Shown here: positions 22,804 to 31,740 of the stretch, in pieces | Layout of the letters: each line of letters starts with the position of its first letter | Numbering within the stretch: position 1 is the first letter of the stretch | Assembly (NCBI GenBank): GCA_900553255.1 | Contig: USCI01000015.1 | Coordinates: 1 to 34,495, forward strand | Direction of reading: 5' to 3' | From: an uncultured Oscillospiraceae bacterium | GTDB taxonomy: Bacteria; Bacillota; Clostridia; Oscillospirales; Acutalibacteraceae | Length of the DNA: 34,495 bases | Position numbers and translations under genes: made by a program | Notes under the pieces: generated by a model | The model's input: only the letters and a program-made list of their open reading frames with translations | Told to the model about the DNA's origin: nothing | Database searches by the model: none

Positions 22804-23673
22804 ATGACAAAAGGTTTATTCAAGCGCAGCGTCAACCGGTCGGTTGCAGGCAACGTCGCGGTGTTTATTTTCGTGTTGCTGATGGCGTGCTTCATGATCC
22901 TGCCGATTGTTTATGCGGTCGGTTCAGCCTTCAAGCCGCTCGATGAAATCTATATCTTCCCGCCGCGCATGCTGCCTCACCGGCCGACGCTTGACAACTT
23001 CCTGCAGCTTTCGCTGCTGACCGGTACCTTCTGGGTGCCGCTGTCGAAATATCTGTTCAACAGCGTCTTTATCAGCGTTGTCGCCACGGTGGGGCATACG
23101 CTGCTTGCGAGCATGGCGGCTTATCCGCTGGCCAAGCTGCGCTTTGTCGGACAGCGTTTTATGAGCAGCATGGTCAAGGTGTCGCTGCTGTTTACCTCGG
23201 CGGCGATGCTGATTCCGCAGTATATCGTGATGTCGCAGCTGCACATCATCAACACCTACTGGGCGCTGATCCTGCCCGCGATGCAGTCGGCGCTCGGGCT
23301 GTACCTGATGCAGAATTTTATGGTGCAGATCCCCGGTGAGCTGTTAGAAGCCGCGCGCATTGACGGCGCCGGCGAGCTGAAAATTTTCTGGCGGGTTGTG
23401 ATGCCCAACGTCAAGCCGGCCTGGCTGACCACCATGATTTTCGTGTTTCAGACCATCTGGAACACCTCCGGGCAGACCCAGACCACTACCATCGTTTACG
23501 ACGAAAAAATCAAAATGGTATCCGCCCTGATGAGCCAGGTGGTCGCCGGAGGCACCGCGCGTGCCGGCGCCGGCGCGGCGCTGGCCTTCCTGCTGATGAT
23601 CCCGCCGGTGCTGCTGTTTTTGGCCACCCAGAGCCGGATTATCGAAACCATGTCCACCTCCGGTATGAAATAA
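22804..23673 (+). CDS. Carbohydrate ABC transporter permease (MalG-like), importer 1
   Basis: The 289-residue protein has six membrane segments (first: VAVFIFVLLMACFMILPIVYAV) and the EAA loop LLEAARIDGAGELKIFWRVVMPNVKP typical of MalG/UgpE partners. AAAGGA lies twelve bases before ATG 22804; an earlier ATG at 22792 overlaps it. It forms the heterodimer channel with the preceding permease. The late cytoplasmic/extracellular segment GQTQTTTIVYDEKIKMVSALMSQVVAGGTARAG is unlike generic MalG and may be characteristic of this importer subfamily. Confidence 0.9.
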   Translation: MTKGLFKRSVNRSVAGNVAVFIFVLLMACFMILPIVYAVGSAFKPLDEIYIFPPRMLPHRPTLDNFLQLSLLTGTFWVPLSKYLFNSVFISVVATVGHTLLASMAAYPLAKLRFVGQRFMSSMVKVSLLFTSAAMLIPQYIVMSQLHIINTYWALILPAMQSALGLYLMQNFMVQIPGELLEAARIDGAGELKIFWRVVMPNVKPAWLTTMIFVFQTIWNTSGQTQTTTIVYDEKIKMVSALMSQVVAGGTARAGAGAALAFLLMIPPVLLFLATQSRIIETMSTSGMK

Positions 23674-23695
23674 CCCATAGAAAGAGGGAGTACCG

Positions 23696-25780
23696 ATGCG
23701 TCCTGCACACCTGCGCACCGCCGGTATGACGCTGGCCTTAGTCATCGGATTGTCCTGTTCTGCCGCCGCGCAGGGGACGTCCTTCAGTTATACATACGAC
23801 AGCTGGGAAACCTCGGTGGAGGTGCCCGCACCCTACACCGCACAGCAGCCGCTGGATTCCGCCGGGGATTTCGGCGGGCTCGCGCTCAGCAATCCCACCG
23901 ACCTGTATGTCAGCCCGGACAATGAGGTATTTATCCTGGATGCGGGCAACAACCGACTGGTCGTACTGGACAGCTCGCTGGCCTTCGACCGGGAGATCCG
24001 GCTGACGAAAGACGGCGAGGAGGTCGTTTTCGCGGAGGCGCTGGGGCTGTTCGTCGATGCGGACGGCACCATCTATGTAGCGGACAAGAAGGCGCCGGCG
24101 GTCTATGTCGCCGACCCGCAGGGGCAGGTTACCGGCACGGTGGGGGCGCCGCCGGCCGACAAGGTGGAAGAAGGATTCGAATACACCCCCTCCAAGGTTG
24201 TGGTCGATTCCGCCGGCATTCTATACATCCTTTCAGCGAACACCTATTCCGGTGCACTGCAGTACGACAGCGATTACCAGTTTATCGGCTTCTATGGCAG
24301 CGAGCGGGTTCAGGTGACCTTTGATCTGCTGGTGCAGCGGATCTGGAAAAAGCTGCTGAGCGAAAAGGCCGCTTCCGGTATCCAGCGCAGCGTGCCCACC
24401 TCCTTTATCAACTTCGATATCGATGCGGAAAACTTCATCTACACCATCCGCGGCGGTACCGGGCTGGGCAGCGGCCAGATCCGCAAGCTTAACCCGCAGG
24501 GTACCAACATCCTGCTCGACGAAAGCGGGGGGACGGCAACCTACGGTGATCTGGAGACCTATTTCAACAGCCAGACCAACCTGACCGTTTCCACCACCTT
24601 CAGCGACATCGTGATCGACGAACAGGGCTTTTTTACCGTGCTCGACAGCACCCGCAACCGCCTGTTCCAGTATGACCAGAATTCCAACCTGCTGTACGCC
24701 TTCGGCGGCAGCGGATCACGGTACGGCAACTACAAATCCCCGGTTGCCATTGAAAGCCTGAACGGGGAGCTGCTGGTGCTCGATGCCGGCTACGGCAGCC
24801 TGACCAGGCTCGTGCCGACCGCTTTCGGTGAAAACGTCCGCCGGGCTATTGCGCTGTTCAACGACGGCCTTTATGAGGAGGCGCGGGAGTCCTGGGAGGC
24901 GATCCTCAAGCAGGATGCCAGCTATGAGCTGGCCAACGTCGGCATGGGTAAGGTTTACGAGAAGCTGGGCGATTATACCACGGCGATGAACTACTACAAG
25001 ATCGGGCACAACCAGTCCGGCTACTCCGAGGCGTTCGCCGAAAAACGCGACGAGGGACTGCGCAGCCATTTCGTGTTCCTGGTGATCGGCGCCGTCGTGC
25101 TGATGCTTGGGGCGGTGCTGCTGGTCAATTACAAGGAGCGGCATCCGAAGAACGAATACGACATCCACACCAGCCGGCTGAGATACCCGGTGCGCTGTAT
25201 GGGGCACCCGTTCAAGGCGTATTACGAGCTGAAGGTGGATAAGGCCGGATCCCTGGCGCTGGCCAACGGTATCCTGGTGCTGCTGGCGCTGGCTGCCGTG
25301 CTGCAGACCCAGCTGACCGGCTTCCATTTCAACGAAAACCGCACCGACCAGTTCAACCTGTTCTTGACCCTTGGCTCGACCCTCGGGGTGTTCGTGCTGT
25401 TTGTGCTGTGCAACTGGGCGGTGAGCACCCTCGCCGACGGGGAAGGCACGCTGCGGGAAATCTGGATTTTTTCCGCCTACGCGATGCTGCCGCTGGTGAT
25501 CACCATGCTGCTTGCCACCCTGCTGAGCAACATGTTCTCACTGGAGGAAAGCGCGTTCCTGTCCATCATCCAGGCGGTGGCCTACCTTTGGGTGGGAGTC
25601 AACCTGCTGATGGCGGTGCGGGAGGTGCACCAGTATACAACCGGGAAGTGCCTGCTGCTTCTGCTGCTGACCCTGCTGGGGATGTATCTGCTGCTGCTGA
25701 TCGTCACGCTGGGCTACAGCATGTTCACCCAGCTGATCAGCTTTATCACGATGGTGATCAACGAGCTGCGGCTGCGATGA
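23696..25780 (+). CDS. NHL beta-propeller, TPR and YIP1 membrane fusion protein
   Basis: The 694-residue protein has a signal peptide (MTLALVIGLSCSAAAQG), then a six-bladed-type NHL propeller (about 40-375) with repeats such as PTDLYVSPDNEVFILDAGNNRLVVLD and DIVIDEQGFFTVLDSTRNRLFQYD. A TPR pair follows (about 378-440: FNDGLYEEARESWEAILKQD, GKVYEKLGDYTTAMNYYKIG), then one membrane helix (459-477) and a YIP1-type domain with about five helices (495-690). The topology puts propeller and TPR outside. AGAGGGAG precedes the ATG. It sits between the permease pair and the DUF5696 gene, so it probably organises or senses the uptake complex. Its function is not known. Confidence 0.85.
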   Translation: MRPAHLRTAGMTLALVIGLSCSAAAQGTSFSYTYDSWETSVEVPAPYTAQQPLDSAGDFGGLALSNPTDLYVSPDNEVFILDAGNNRLVVLDSSLAFDREIRLTKDGEEVVFAEALGLFVDADGTIYVADKKAPAVYVADPQGQVTGTVGAPPADKVEEGFEYTPSKVVVDSAGILYILSANTYSGALQYDSDYQFIGFYGSERVQVTFDLLVQRIWKKLLSEKAASGIQRSVPTSFINFDIDAENFIYTIRGGTGLGSGQIRKLNPQGTNILLDESGGTATYGDLETYFNSQTNLTVSTTFSDIVIDEQGFFTVLDSTRNRLFQYDQNSNLLYAFGGSGSRYGNYKSPVAIESLNGELLVLDAGYGSLTRLVPTAFGENVRRAIALFNDGLYEEARESWEAILKQDASYELANVGMGKVYEKLGDYTTAMNYYKIGHNQSGYSEAFAEKRDEGLRSHFVFLVIGAVVLMLGAVLLVNYKERHPKNEYDIHTSRLRYPVRCMGHPFKAYYELKVDKAGSLALANGILVLLALAAVLQTQLTGFHFNENRTDQFNLFLTLGSTLGVFVLFVLCNWAVSTLADGEGTLREIWIFSAYAMLPLVITMLLATLLSNMFSLEESAFLSIIQAVAYLWVGVNLLMAVREVHQYTTGKCLLLLLLTLLGMYLLLLIVTLGYSMFTQLISFITMVINELRLR

Positions 25781-25880
25781 GGGAACCGGCTGTGCGCGGT
25801 GCAGGAAAGCGTTCTGCTCCCGTTTGTGCGGCGGGCCTGCCGCGCCGATTCCCCGCCCATCGAAAGGAAGGATCATTGCG

Positions 25881-28124
25881 ATGAAAAAGATCCCGGTAAA
25901 ATCGATCCTCAGCGTCGGCCTGTCTTTGGTGATCGTGGTGGGGATCCTGCTGGTGCTGTTCACGGCCTCCGACGGCAGCACACTGGAAACGCCCTCTACC
26001 GAAATCATCACCCCCATCGAGGTTACCATCGACAACAGCCACGAGGATGCCCTCATCAAGGCGGCGGAAAACGACCGCTTTGTGCTGTACGCGAACCTGA
26101 AAACCGCCGTGATCCGGCTGGAGGATAAGCGCAGCGGTGCCGTCTGGGACAGTGCGCCGCAGGGCTACGATACCGATGAGAATATCAAGGGTGCGGCCAA
26201 GCTGTCGCTCGGTTCGCTGCTTAATTTCCAGTATGCGGACCGCGACTCAAATACCACCACCCAAAACAGCGTTGCCGGCTGTGTACAGCGGGAAAACCTG
26301 AATGCCCGCCTGATCGAGGACGGCGTGCGCTTCGACTTCTACTTTGAGCGGGAGGGGTTCCTCATCCCGCTGGAAATCACCCTGACCGACGAGGGTATCC
26401 GCGCGGCGGTGCCGCTGGCGGATATCCAGGAACAGAGCAGTGCGGTCAAGCTGACCACCATCTCGCCGCTGCCGAATTTCGGCGCGGGGCGGGAAGGGGA
26501 GGAGGGATATTTATTCCTCCCGGATGGTTCGGGGGCGCTGGCCGCCTTTGAACGGGGCAGTACGGGCTTCAGCGGCCGGGTGTACGGCGAGGATCTCTCC
26601 ATCGTCAGCAAGACCAAAACCGAACCCGATACACGGGTGATGCTGCCGGTGTTCGGCAGCAAGCTCGGCGACCAGGCGATGCTGGCGATCATCACCGAGG
26701 GCGATGCACGCGCCGAAATCCAGGCGACGATGGCCAGCGACAGATCTCCATACTGTACCATCGGCGCCACCTTCATCTACCGGGAAAGCATCCTGGTGGA
26801 TGTCAGCCAGAAAACCTTTGAAACCACCCAGGTCAACATGTTTGAGGAGCAGCCCTGCGGGCTGGAAGAATTCGCGGTGGAATACCGGCCGGTGGAGCAG
26901 GCGGATTATGTCGGGATGGCGAATGCCTACCGCAGCTATCTGATGCAGGAAAAGGGCATGACGCCGCTTGAAGAGCAGACCTCCCCGCTGATGGTCCAGC
27001 TGGTTGGCGGTGTGATGCGGCAGGACAGTGTGCTGGGCATTCCGGTGCAGCGGGTCACGCCGGTAACCACCTATGCGGATGCGGCGGAGATCGCTGACAC
27101 CCTGCGTGCAGGCGGCGTGACCGAGCTGACGCTCAATTATCTCGACTGGTACAAGGGCGCCGACCGCAGCCGGCTGACGGTGGATATGGCGGCTGAGAGC
27201 CGTCTGGGCGGCAGCAGCGGCCTGAAAAAGCTGCTCGAACAGATGAAGGAGCAGGGGACCGACGTGTTCCTGGATCTTAACCTTACCGATATGATGCAGG
27301 GGCAGTGGGGGTATAACACCAAATATGATGCGGCGCAGACCGTCCAGAAAGAGCCGGCGATCCAGTACACCTATCTGATGAGTACCTTCCAGGTGGATGC
27401 CACGGCGCCGCTCAAATTCCTGCTGAGCCCCGCGCTTCTGGGCAGGGCGGCAGAGCAGGTGAGCGCCAAACTGGAAAAATTCTCTCCCACCGGGTATTCC
27501 CTTCGCTCACTCGGGCAGAAGATTTATTCGGACTTCGGGGACCGGGCGGTGGATCGCGGCGTCGGGCTCTCGCTGTGGGAGCAGGCGCTCGGCAGTCTGT
27601 CGGAAAAGGGGGCGGGGATGTTCGCGGCGGCCAACGCCTATGCGTTCCCTTACGCCTCCGCCATTCTGGATGTGCCGCTCACCTCCGGGCAGTATCTGCT
27701 GGAAAGCCGGCCGGTGCCGTTTTACACCATTGCCCTGCACGGCCTTGTGCCGATGTCCGGCACCTCGATCAATGCAGCCGAGGACAGCCGCACCGCCTAT
27801 CTGCAGGCGCTCGAGGCCGGCGTGGGACTGCAGTACACGCTTGGCATGCGCAACGTCGATCTGGCGGCCGAGGCGGGGAGTGAATACGGCTACTGCACGG
27901 CGTCGCTGTGGATGGACGAGGCGGCGGCGAACTGGAACGAGGCGGCAGATTACCTGCGGCAGGTATCCGACCAGGCGGTGACGTCGCATGAGCAGCTCGC
28001 CGCGGGCGTGTACCGGACGGTATTCGCAAACGGGCTGGGCGTGATCGTCAATTATAACGATACCGACGCCGTCGCGGACGGACAGACTATACCGGCAAAG
28101 GGCTATATGCCGATCGGCTGGTAA
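25881..28124 (+). CDS. DUF5696 protein, membrane-anchored, glycoside-hydrolase-like architecture
   Basis: The 747-residue protein has an N-terminal membrane helix (ILSVGLSLVIVVGILLVLF) and a large outside part that I recognise as DUF5696. Layout resembles glycoside hydrolases: an N-terminal beta-sandwich (FVLYANLKTAVIRLEDKRSGAVWDS), a middle barrel-like part from about 390 (TELTLNYLDWYKG; QGTDVFLDLNLTDMMQG with Asp465 and Asp470) and a C-terminal beta-sandwich (YRTVFANGLGVIVNYNDTD). GAAAGGAAGG precedes ATG 25881; the upstream frame extension is not credible. It may cleave or bind the transported glycan at the membrane surface. Catalysis is an inference from layout only. Confidence 0.8.
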   Translation: MKKIPVKSILSVGLSLVIVVGILLVLFTASDGSTLETPSTEIITPIEVTIDNSHEDALIKAAENDRFVLYANLKTAVIRLEDKRSGAVWDSAPQGYDTDENIKGAAKLSLGSLLNFQYADRDSNTTTQNSVAGCVQRENLNARLIEDGVRFDFYFEREGFLIPLEITLTDEGIRAAVPLADIQEQSSAVKLTTISPLPNFGAGREGEEGYLFLPDGSGALAAFERGSTGFSGRVYGEDLSIVSKTKTEPDTRVMLPVFGSKLGDQAMLAIITEGDARAEIQATMASDRSPYCTIGATFIYRESILVDVSQKTFETTQVNMFEEQPCGLEEFAVEYRPVEQADYVGMANAYRSYLMQEKGMTPLEEQTSPLMVQLVGGVMRQDSVLGIPVQRVTPVTTYADAAEIADTLRAGGVTELTLNYLDWYKGADRSRLTVDMAAESRLGGSSGLKKLLEQMKEQGTDVFLDLNLTDMMQGQWGYNTKYDAAQTVQKEPAIQYTYLMSTFQVDATAPLKFLLSPALLGRAAEQVSAKLEKFSPTGYSLRSLGQKIYSDFGDRAVDRGVGLSLWEQALGSLSEKGAGMFAAANAYAFPYASAILDVPLTSGQYLLESRPVPFYTIALHGLVPMSGTSINAAEDSRTAYLQALEAGVGLQYTLGMRNVDLAAEAGSEYGYCTASLWMDEAAANWNEAADYLRQVSDQAVTSHEQLAAGVYRTVFANGLGVIVNYNDTDAVADGQTIPAKGYMPIGW

Positions 28125-28151
28125 TCAAAGACAGGGAAAGGGGTCATGACC

Positions 28152-29063
28152 ATGACAGATGCGAAAAAGCGCCGGCGGGGCAGCTCGCTCGAAAAGCAGC
28201 GCGGCCGCTGGGGCTGGTTTTTCATCGCTCCCTGGATTTTGGGGATCAGCGTGTTCTTCGTGTGGCCGATGATCGATTCGATCGTGTATTCCTTCAGCCG
28301 GCTGAACGTGACCGAAAACGGGTTTCAGCTGACCTTTGTGGGGTTTGATAATTTTCTCTACTTTTTCACCGAGGACACCTTTTTTCTCCAATACCTGGCC
28401 GAGTCCATCGGCGGCATCATCCCGTCGGTGCTGATGATCGTGGCGTTCAGTGTCCTGATCGCGCTGGTGCTCAAGGAAAAATTCCTCGGCCGCAGCCTGG
28501 CACGCGCTGTGTTCTTCTTCCCGGTCATCATCGCCTCCGGCGTGGTAATCACCATCCTGAAATCCCAAGTGATGATGAGCAGTTCGTCGGTGTCGGACAT
28601 GTCGCCGAGCTATCTGTTCCAGGCACCGGATTTGGTGGAGGTGTTCGCGGATCTGAAGATCCCGGACAGGATTCTCACCTCCATCACCGACATCCTCAAC
28701 CAGATTTTTGATCTCACCTGGAAGTCCGGCGTGCAGATCCTCCTTCTGCTCGCGGCGATCAACAACATCCCGGCGAGCTTCTACGAGGTCGGCGTCATGG
28801 AAGGCGCCACCGCCTGGGAAAAATTCTGGAAGATCACCTTCCCGACGATTTCCCCGACCCTGTTGGTGGTGGTCATTTACACCATCATCGACGGCTTCAC
28901 CGATTACGGCAACAAGGTGATGGGGATGCTCCGGGATTTTTACACCAACAACAATTATGCGTACAGCGCGACCATCGGTGTGATCTATTTCGTCTGTATC
29001 CTCGCGATCATCGGGCTGATCAATTTTATCCTGTCCCGCTGGGTATTTTATTCCTCCGACTGA
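28152..29063 (+). CDS. Sugar ABC transporter permease (MalF-like), importer 2
   Basis: The 303-residue protein begins with a basic cytoplasmic tail (KKRRRGSSLEKQRGR) and six membrane segments (first: WFFIAPWILGISVFFVWPMIDSI). The EAA loop is divergent, YEVGVMEGATAWEKFWKITFPTISP, with the first Ala replaced. An insert of about 60 residues (MMSSSSVSDMSPSYLFQAPDLVEVFADLKIP) sits between helices and probably faces outside. AAAGGGG lies eight bases before ATG 28152, which I prefer to ATG 28146. It is the second MalF-type subunit of the cluster. Confidence 0.88.
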   Translation: MTDAKKRRRGSSLEKQRGRWGWFFIAPWILGISVFFVWPMIDSIVYSFSRLNVTENGFQLTFVGFDNFLYFFTEDTFFLQYLAESIGGIIPSVLMIVAFSVLIALVLKEKFLGRSLARAVFFFPVIIASGVVITILKSQVMMSSSSVSDMSPSYLFQAPDLVEVFADLKIPDRILTSITDILNQIFDLTWKSGVQILLLLAAINNIPASFYEVGVMEGATAWEKFWKITFPTISPTLLVVVIYTIIDGFTDYGNKVMGMLRDFYTNNNYAYSATIGVIYFVCILAIIGLINFILSRWVFYSSD

Positions 29064-29180
29064 TGCGGCGGGGAGCGGGATGGTTATCCGGAGAGGGCTT
29101 TTCGGTTTATACTGCGGCCCGGGTTATCCGCTGCGGCCGGGCAGGTCTCTCCGTTGTGTGCGAAAGGATGGGTTATTAAC

Positions 29181-30113
29181 ATGCTACAGGCCAAGCTAAG
29201 GCAGCTCGAACGCCGGGTCGGCAAGCGCCGGGTGTTCAGGTGGGTAAAAAGCCTGGTACGGGCGATTTTCCTGCTGGGCGTCGGCTTTGTGATGCTGTAT
29301 CCGGTGCTGTTCATGCTGTCGAGCGCCTTCAAGTCGGTGCAGGATACCCTGGATCCCACTGTGGTCTGGATCCCGTCAAGTCTCCAGATGTACAACTTTA
29401 AAATGGCGTTCAGCCTGATGAATTACGGTACCGCCCTGGCCAACACGCTGCGCATTCTGCTGCCGAGCGTGGCGCTGCAGGTAGTCTCCAGCCTGTTTAT
29501 CGCCTACGGCTTTGCCCGGTTCAAATTCCGTGGGAAGAACCTGCTGTTCGGCCTGCTGATTTTCAGCATTATTGTGCCGACCCAGTCGTATATGATCCCG
29601 CTGTATGTGCATCTGCAGCAGATGCATCTGCTCAATACGGTGTGGCAGTTCTACATCCAGGCGGCGCTGGGAACCGGCATCCGGTCCGGTCTGTACATCT
29701 TTATCCTGCGGCAGTTTTTCCGCAACATGCCCAGGGAACTGGAGGAGGCTGCCTGCATCGACGGCTGCGGCCCGCTGAAAACCTTCCTGCGGGTGATGGT
29801 GCCCAATGTGGTGCCGGCGCTGCTGACCATCACGGTGTTTTCGGTGGTTTGGTATTACAACGATTACACGCTGTCGGGCATGCTGCTCAACGATAATTTT
29901 CCCCTGTCGGTCACCCTGACCGGCGTCAGCACCAGCCTCAACAACAGACTGCAGAACATGGCCGGGCAGGTCAACGGCGCCGATGTCAAGCTGCTCAGCG
30001 ACAGCATCCTGTCGGCCGCCTGCCTGATTGTGGTTCTGCCGCTGATCGGCATGTATGTGGTGGTTCAGCGGTTCTTTACCGAAGGCGTGGAGCGCACCGG
30101 TATTGTGGGGTAG
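29181..30113 (+). CDS. Carbohydrate ABC transporter permease (MalG-like), importer 2
   Basis: The 310-residue protein has six membrane segments (first: AIFLLGVGFVMLYPVLFMLSSAF) and the EAA loop ELEEAACIDGCGPLKTFLRVMVPNVVP. GAAAGGATGGG precedes ATG 29181. It forms a pair with the gene just upstream. Together with importer 1 this gives four permeases in one operon and no ATPase, so both probably depend on a shared MsmK-type ATPase encoded elsewhere, as is common in Gram-positive sugar importers. About 190 non-coding bases follow before the lipoprotein gene, and I see nothing distinctive in them. Confidence 0.9.
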   Translation: MLQAKLRQLERRVGKRRVFRWVKSLVRAIFLLGVGFVMLYPVLFMLSSAFKSVQDTLDPTVVWIPSSLQMYNFKMAFSLMNYGTALANTLRILLPSVALQVVSSLFIAYGFARFKFRGKNLLFGLLIFSIIVPTQSYMIPLYVHLQQMHLLNTVWQFYIQAALGTGIRSGLYIFILRQFFRNMPRELEEAACIDGCGPLKTFLRVMVPNVVPALLTITVFSVVWYYNDYTLSGMLLNDNFPLSVTLTGVSTSLNNRLQNMAGQVNGADVKLLSDSILSAACLIVVLPLIGMYVVVQRFFTEGVERTGIVG

Positions 30114-30306
30114 GAGGGAACGGACCGCGTACGGCAGCCAGGGGATTTCCCGGCAGTGTTTGGCTTGCCCGTCATCGGTTCGCCGCCGTCCGGTTCGATT
30201 GGAACCCGCTGTCCGTAAACCGTCTCCATCGAAATGTCACAGTGCTGTTTCCCAGCAAAGCCCGGCACGATTTCCCGATCCCGGAGAGAAAGGAATGGTC
30301 ATATCC

Positions 30307-31692
30307 ATGAAATCCATCGCCGTTCGCCGCATGCTGGCCCTGTTGGCCGCCTGCGCACTGACCGCCGGCCTTCTGACCGCCTGCGGCAACAAAACGGAGG
30401 ACAACTCCTCCCAGGAAGGAAGCGATACCATGAGCAGTGATTCTCTTTCCTCGGCAGAAGAAACGGTTTCCGGCACCGAAAGCCCGCCTGGCATGTCCGG
30501 CGATACCACGGAGCCGGCATCCGGCACCACCACCGACGGCGGGCCGGATGCACCGGGCACCACGACCGCCCCGACCGATCCGCCTGACGCCAGCGAGCTG
30601 GAGGAGGAAATCGCCTTTTATCAGGAGATCCTGAATACCGAAACCCAGTGGCTGGCCTCCATGCAGCTCGACAACGGCGCGCTGCCGATGACGGCGGTCA
30701 AGGACGGCAACGTGACGATGAACCCCTATTTCGCCGACTTTGCTGCGCTGGGCATTCTGGAGGGGGATTCCTCCGGGTACGCGGTGGTCAAAAAGTATAT
30801 GGACTGGCATTTCGCCCATCTGAACACGGCAGAAACCGACTATAACGGGGTGGACGGCACCATTTACGACTACACGCTGACCGTGTCGGGCGGCAAGGTG
30901 ACCAAGGAAGAGGTCATCATCAACGACCAGGGCAAAAAGTCCTATGACTCGACCGATTCCTACGCCGCCACCTTCCTTTGTGTGCTGTGGAAATACAGCC
31001 AGAAAAGCGGGGATAACGCCTACATCGTCAGCCACGCAGCGGAGATCCGGCGTATCATCAACGCTATGTATGCGACGATGGACAACGATCTGACGATGGC
31101 CAAGCCGGATTATCAGGTCAAGTACCTGATGGACAACTGCGAGGTCTACGAGGGGCTTGCAGCCGCGGTTCATCTGTATGAGGACGTTCTCGCACCGGGC
31201 GGTGCCGGCGATGCGGCGATGCTCAGCCGGCTGAAGGCCGACAAGCAGAAGGTGGCCGATGCCATTGAGGAGCAGATGTGGAATAACGCCGGCTACTACG
31301 AGGCCGGGCTGTTCAAGGACGGCAGCGTGGCGTATGCCTTCAGCTGGGACAGCTTTTATCCCTGCGCCACCGCCCAGCTGTTCCCGGTCATCTGCGGGCT
31401 GATCTCCCCGGACAGCGCCAGGGCGCAGAACCTCTATGACAGCTTTAACCGGTATTACTCCACCGGCGCGACCCAGCATTCCTGGGAGCAGATGAGCATC
31501 CCCGGCGCGTTTTACTGGTGCAGCCTGGTACAGGCGGGCGCTCTTATGGGAGATGAGGCACGGGTGAAAACCTATATGACCAACTACAAAAAGGTTATGC
31601 GCACCCATGCCTATCCGCTGTACAACGCCGAGGCGGGCCGCGCCTGTCTGGCGGCGTCCATCATGCTGCAGCGTCTGAAAGCGCAGCTCTGA
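30307..31692 (+). CDS. Lipoprotein with six-hairpin (alpha/alpha barrel) glycosidase-like domain
   Basis: The 461-residue protein has a lipoprotein signal with lipobox LTAC (Cys26), a Ser/Thr/Pro/Gly-rich linker (about 27-95) and a helical domain of about 360 residues. Features of six-hairpin glycosidase-like folds are WLASMQLDNGALPMT, NPYFADFAALGIL, DSTDSYAATFLCVLWKY (about 216-232), YEGLAAAVHLYEDVL and WDSFYPCATAQLF. Such domains hydrolyse or bind glycans; acidic candidates are in DSTDS and YNGVDGTIYDY. AAAGGA lies twelve bases before ATG 30307. Catalytic activity and substrate are not established. Confidence 0.75.
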   Translation: MKSIAVRRMLALLAACALTAGLLTACGNKTEDNSSQEGSDTMSSDSLSSAEETVSGTESPPGMSGDTTEPASGTTTDGGPDAPGTTTAPTDPPDASELEEEIAFYQEILNTETQWLASMQLDNGALPMTAVKDGNVTMNPYFADFAALGILEGDSSGYAVVKKYMDWHFAHLNTAETDYNGVDGTIYDYTLTVSGGKVTKEEVIINDQGKKSYDSTDSYAATFLCVLWKYSQKSGDNAYIVSHAAEIRRIINAMYATMDNDLTMAKPDYQVKYLMDNCEVYEGLAAAVHLYEDVLAPGGAGDAAMLSRLKADKQKVADAIEEQMWNNAGYYEAGLFKDGSVAYAFSWDSFYPCATAQLFPVICGLISPDSARAQNLYDSFNRYYSTGATQHSWEQMSIPGAFYWCSLVQAGALMGDEARVKTYMTNYKKVMRTHAYPLYNAEAGRACLAASIMLQRLKAQL

Positions 31693-31740
31693 CACACATC
31701 AATCATATGGGCATATGCCCGGAAAGGACAGGGATGGAAG

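Noticed and set aside
30172..31695. A 507-codon minus-strand frame
   Set aside because: Antisense to the six-hairpin lipoprotein, whose signal peptide and domain are convincing.
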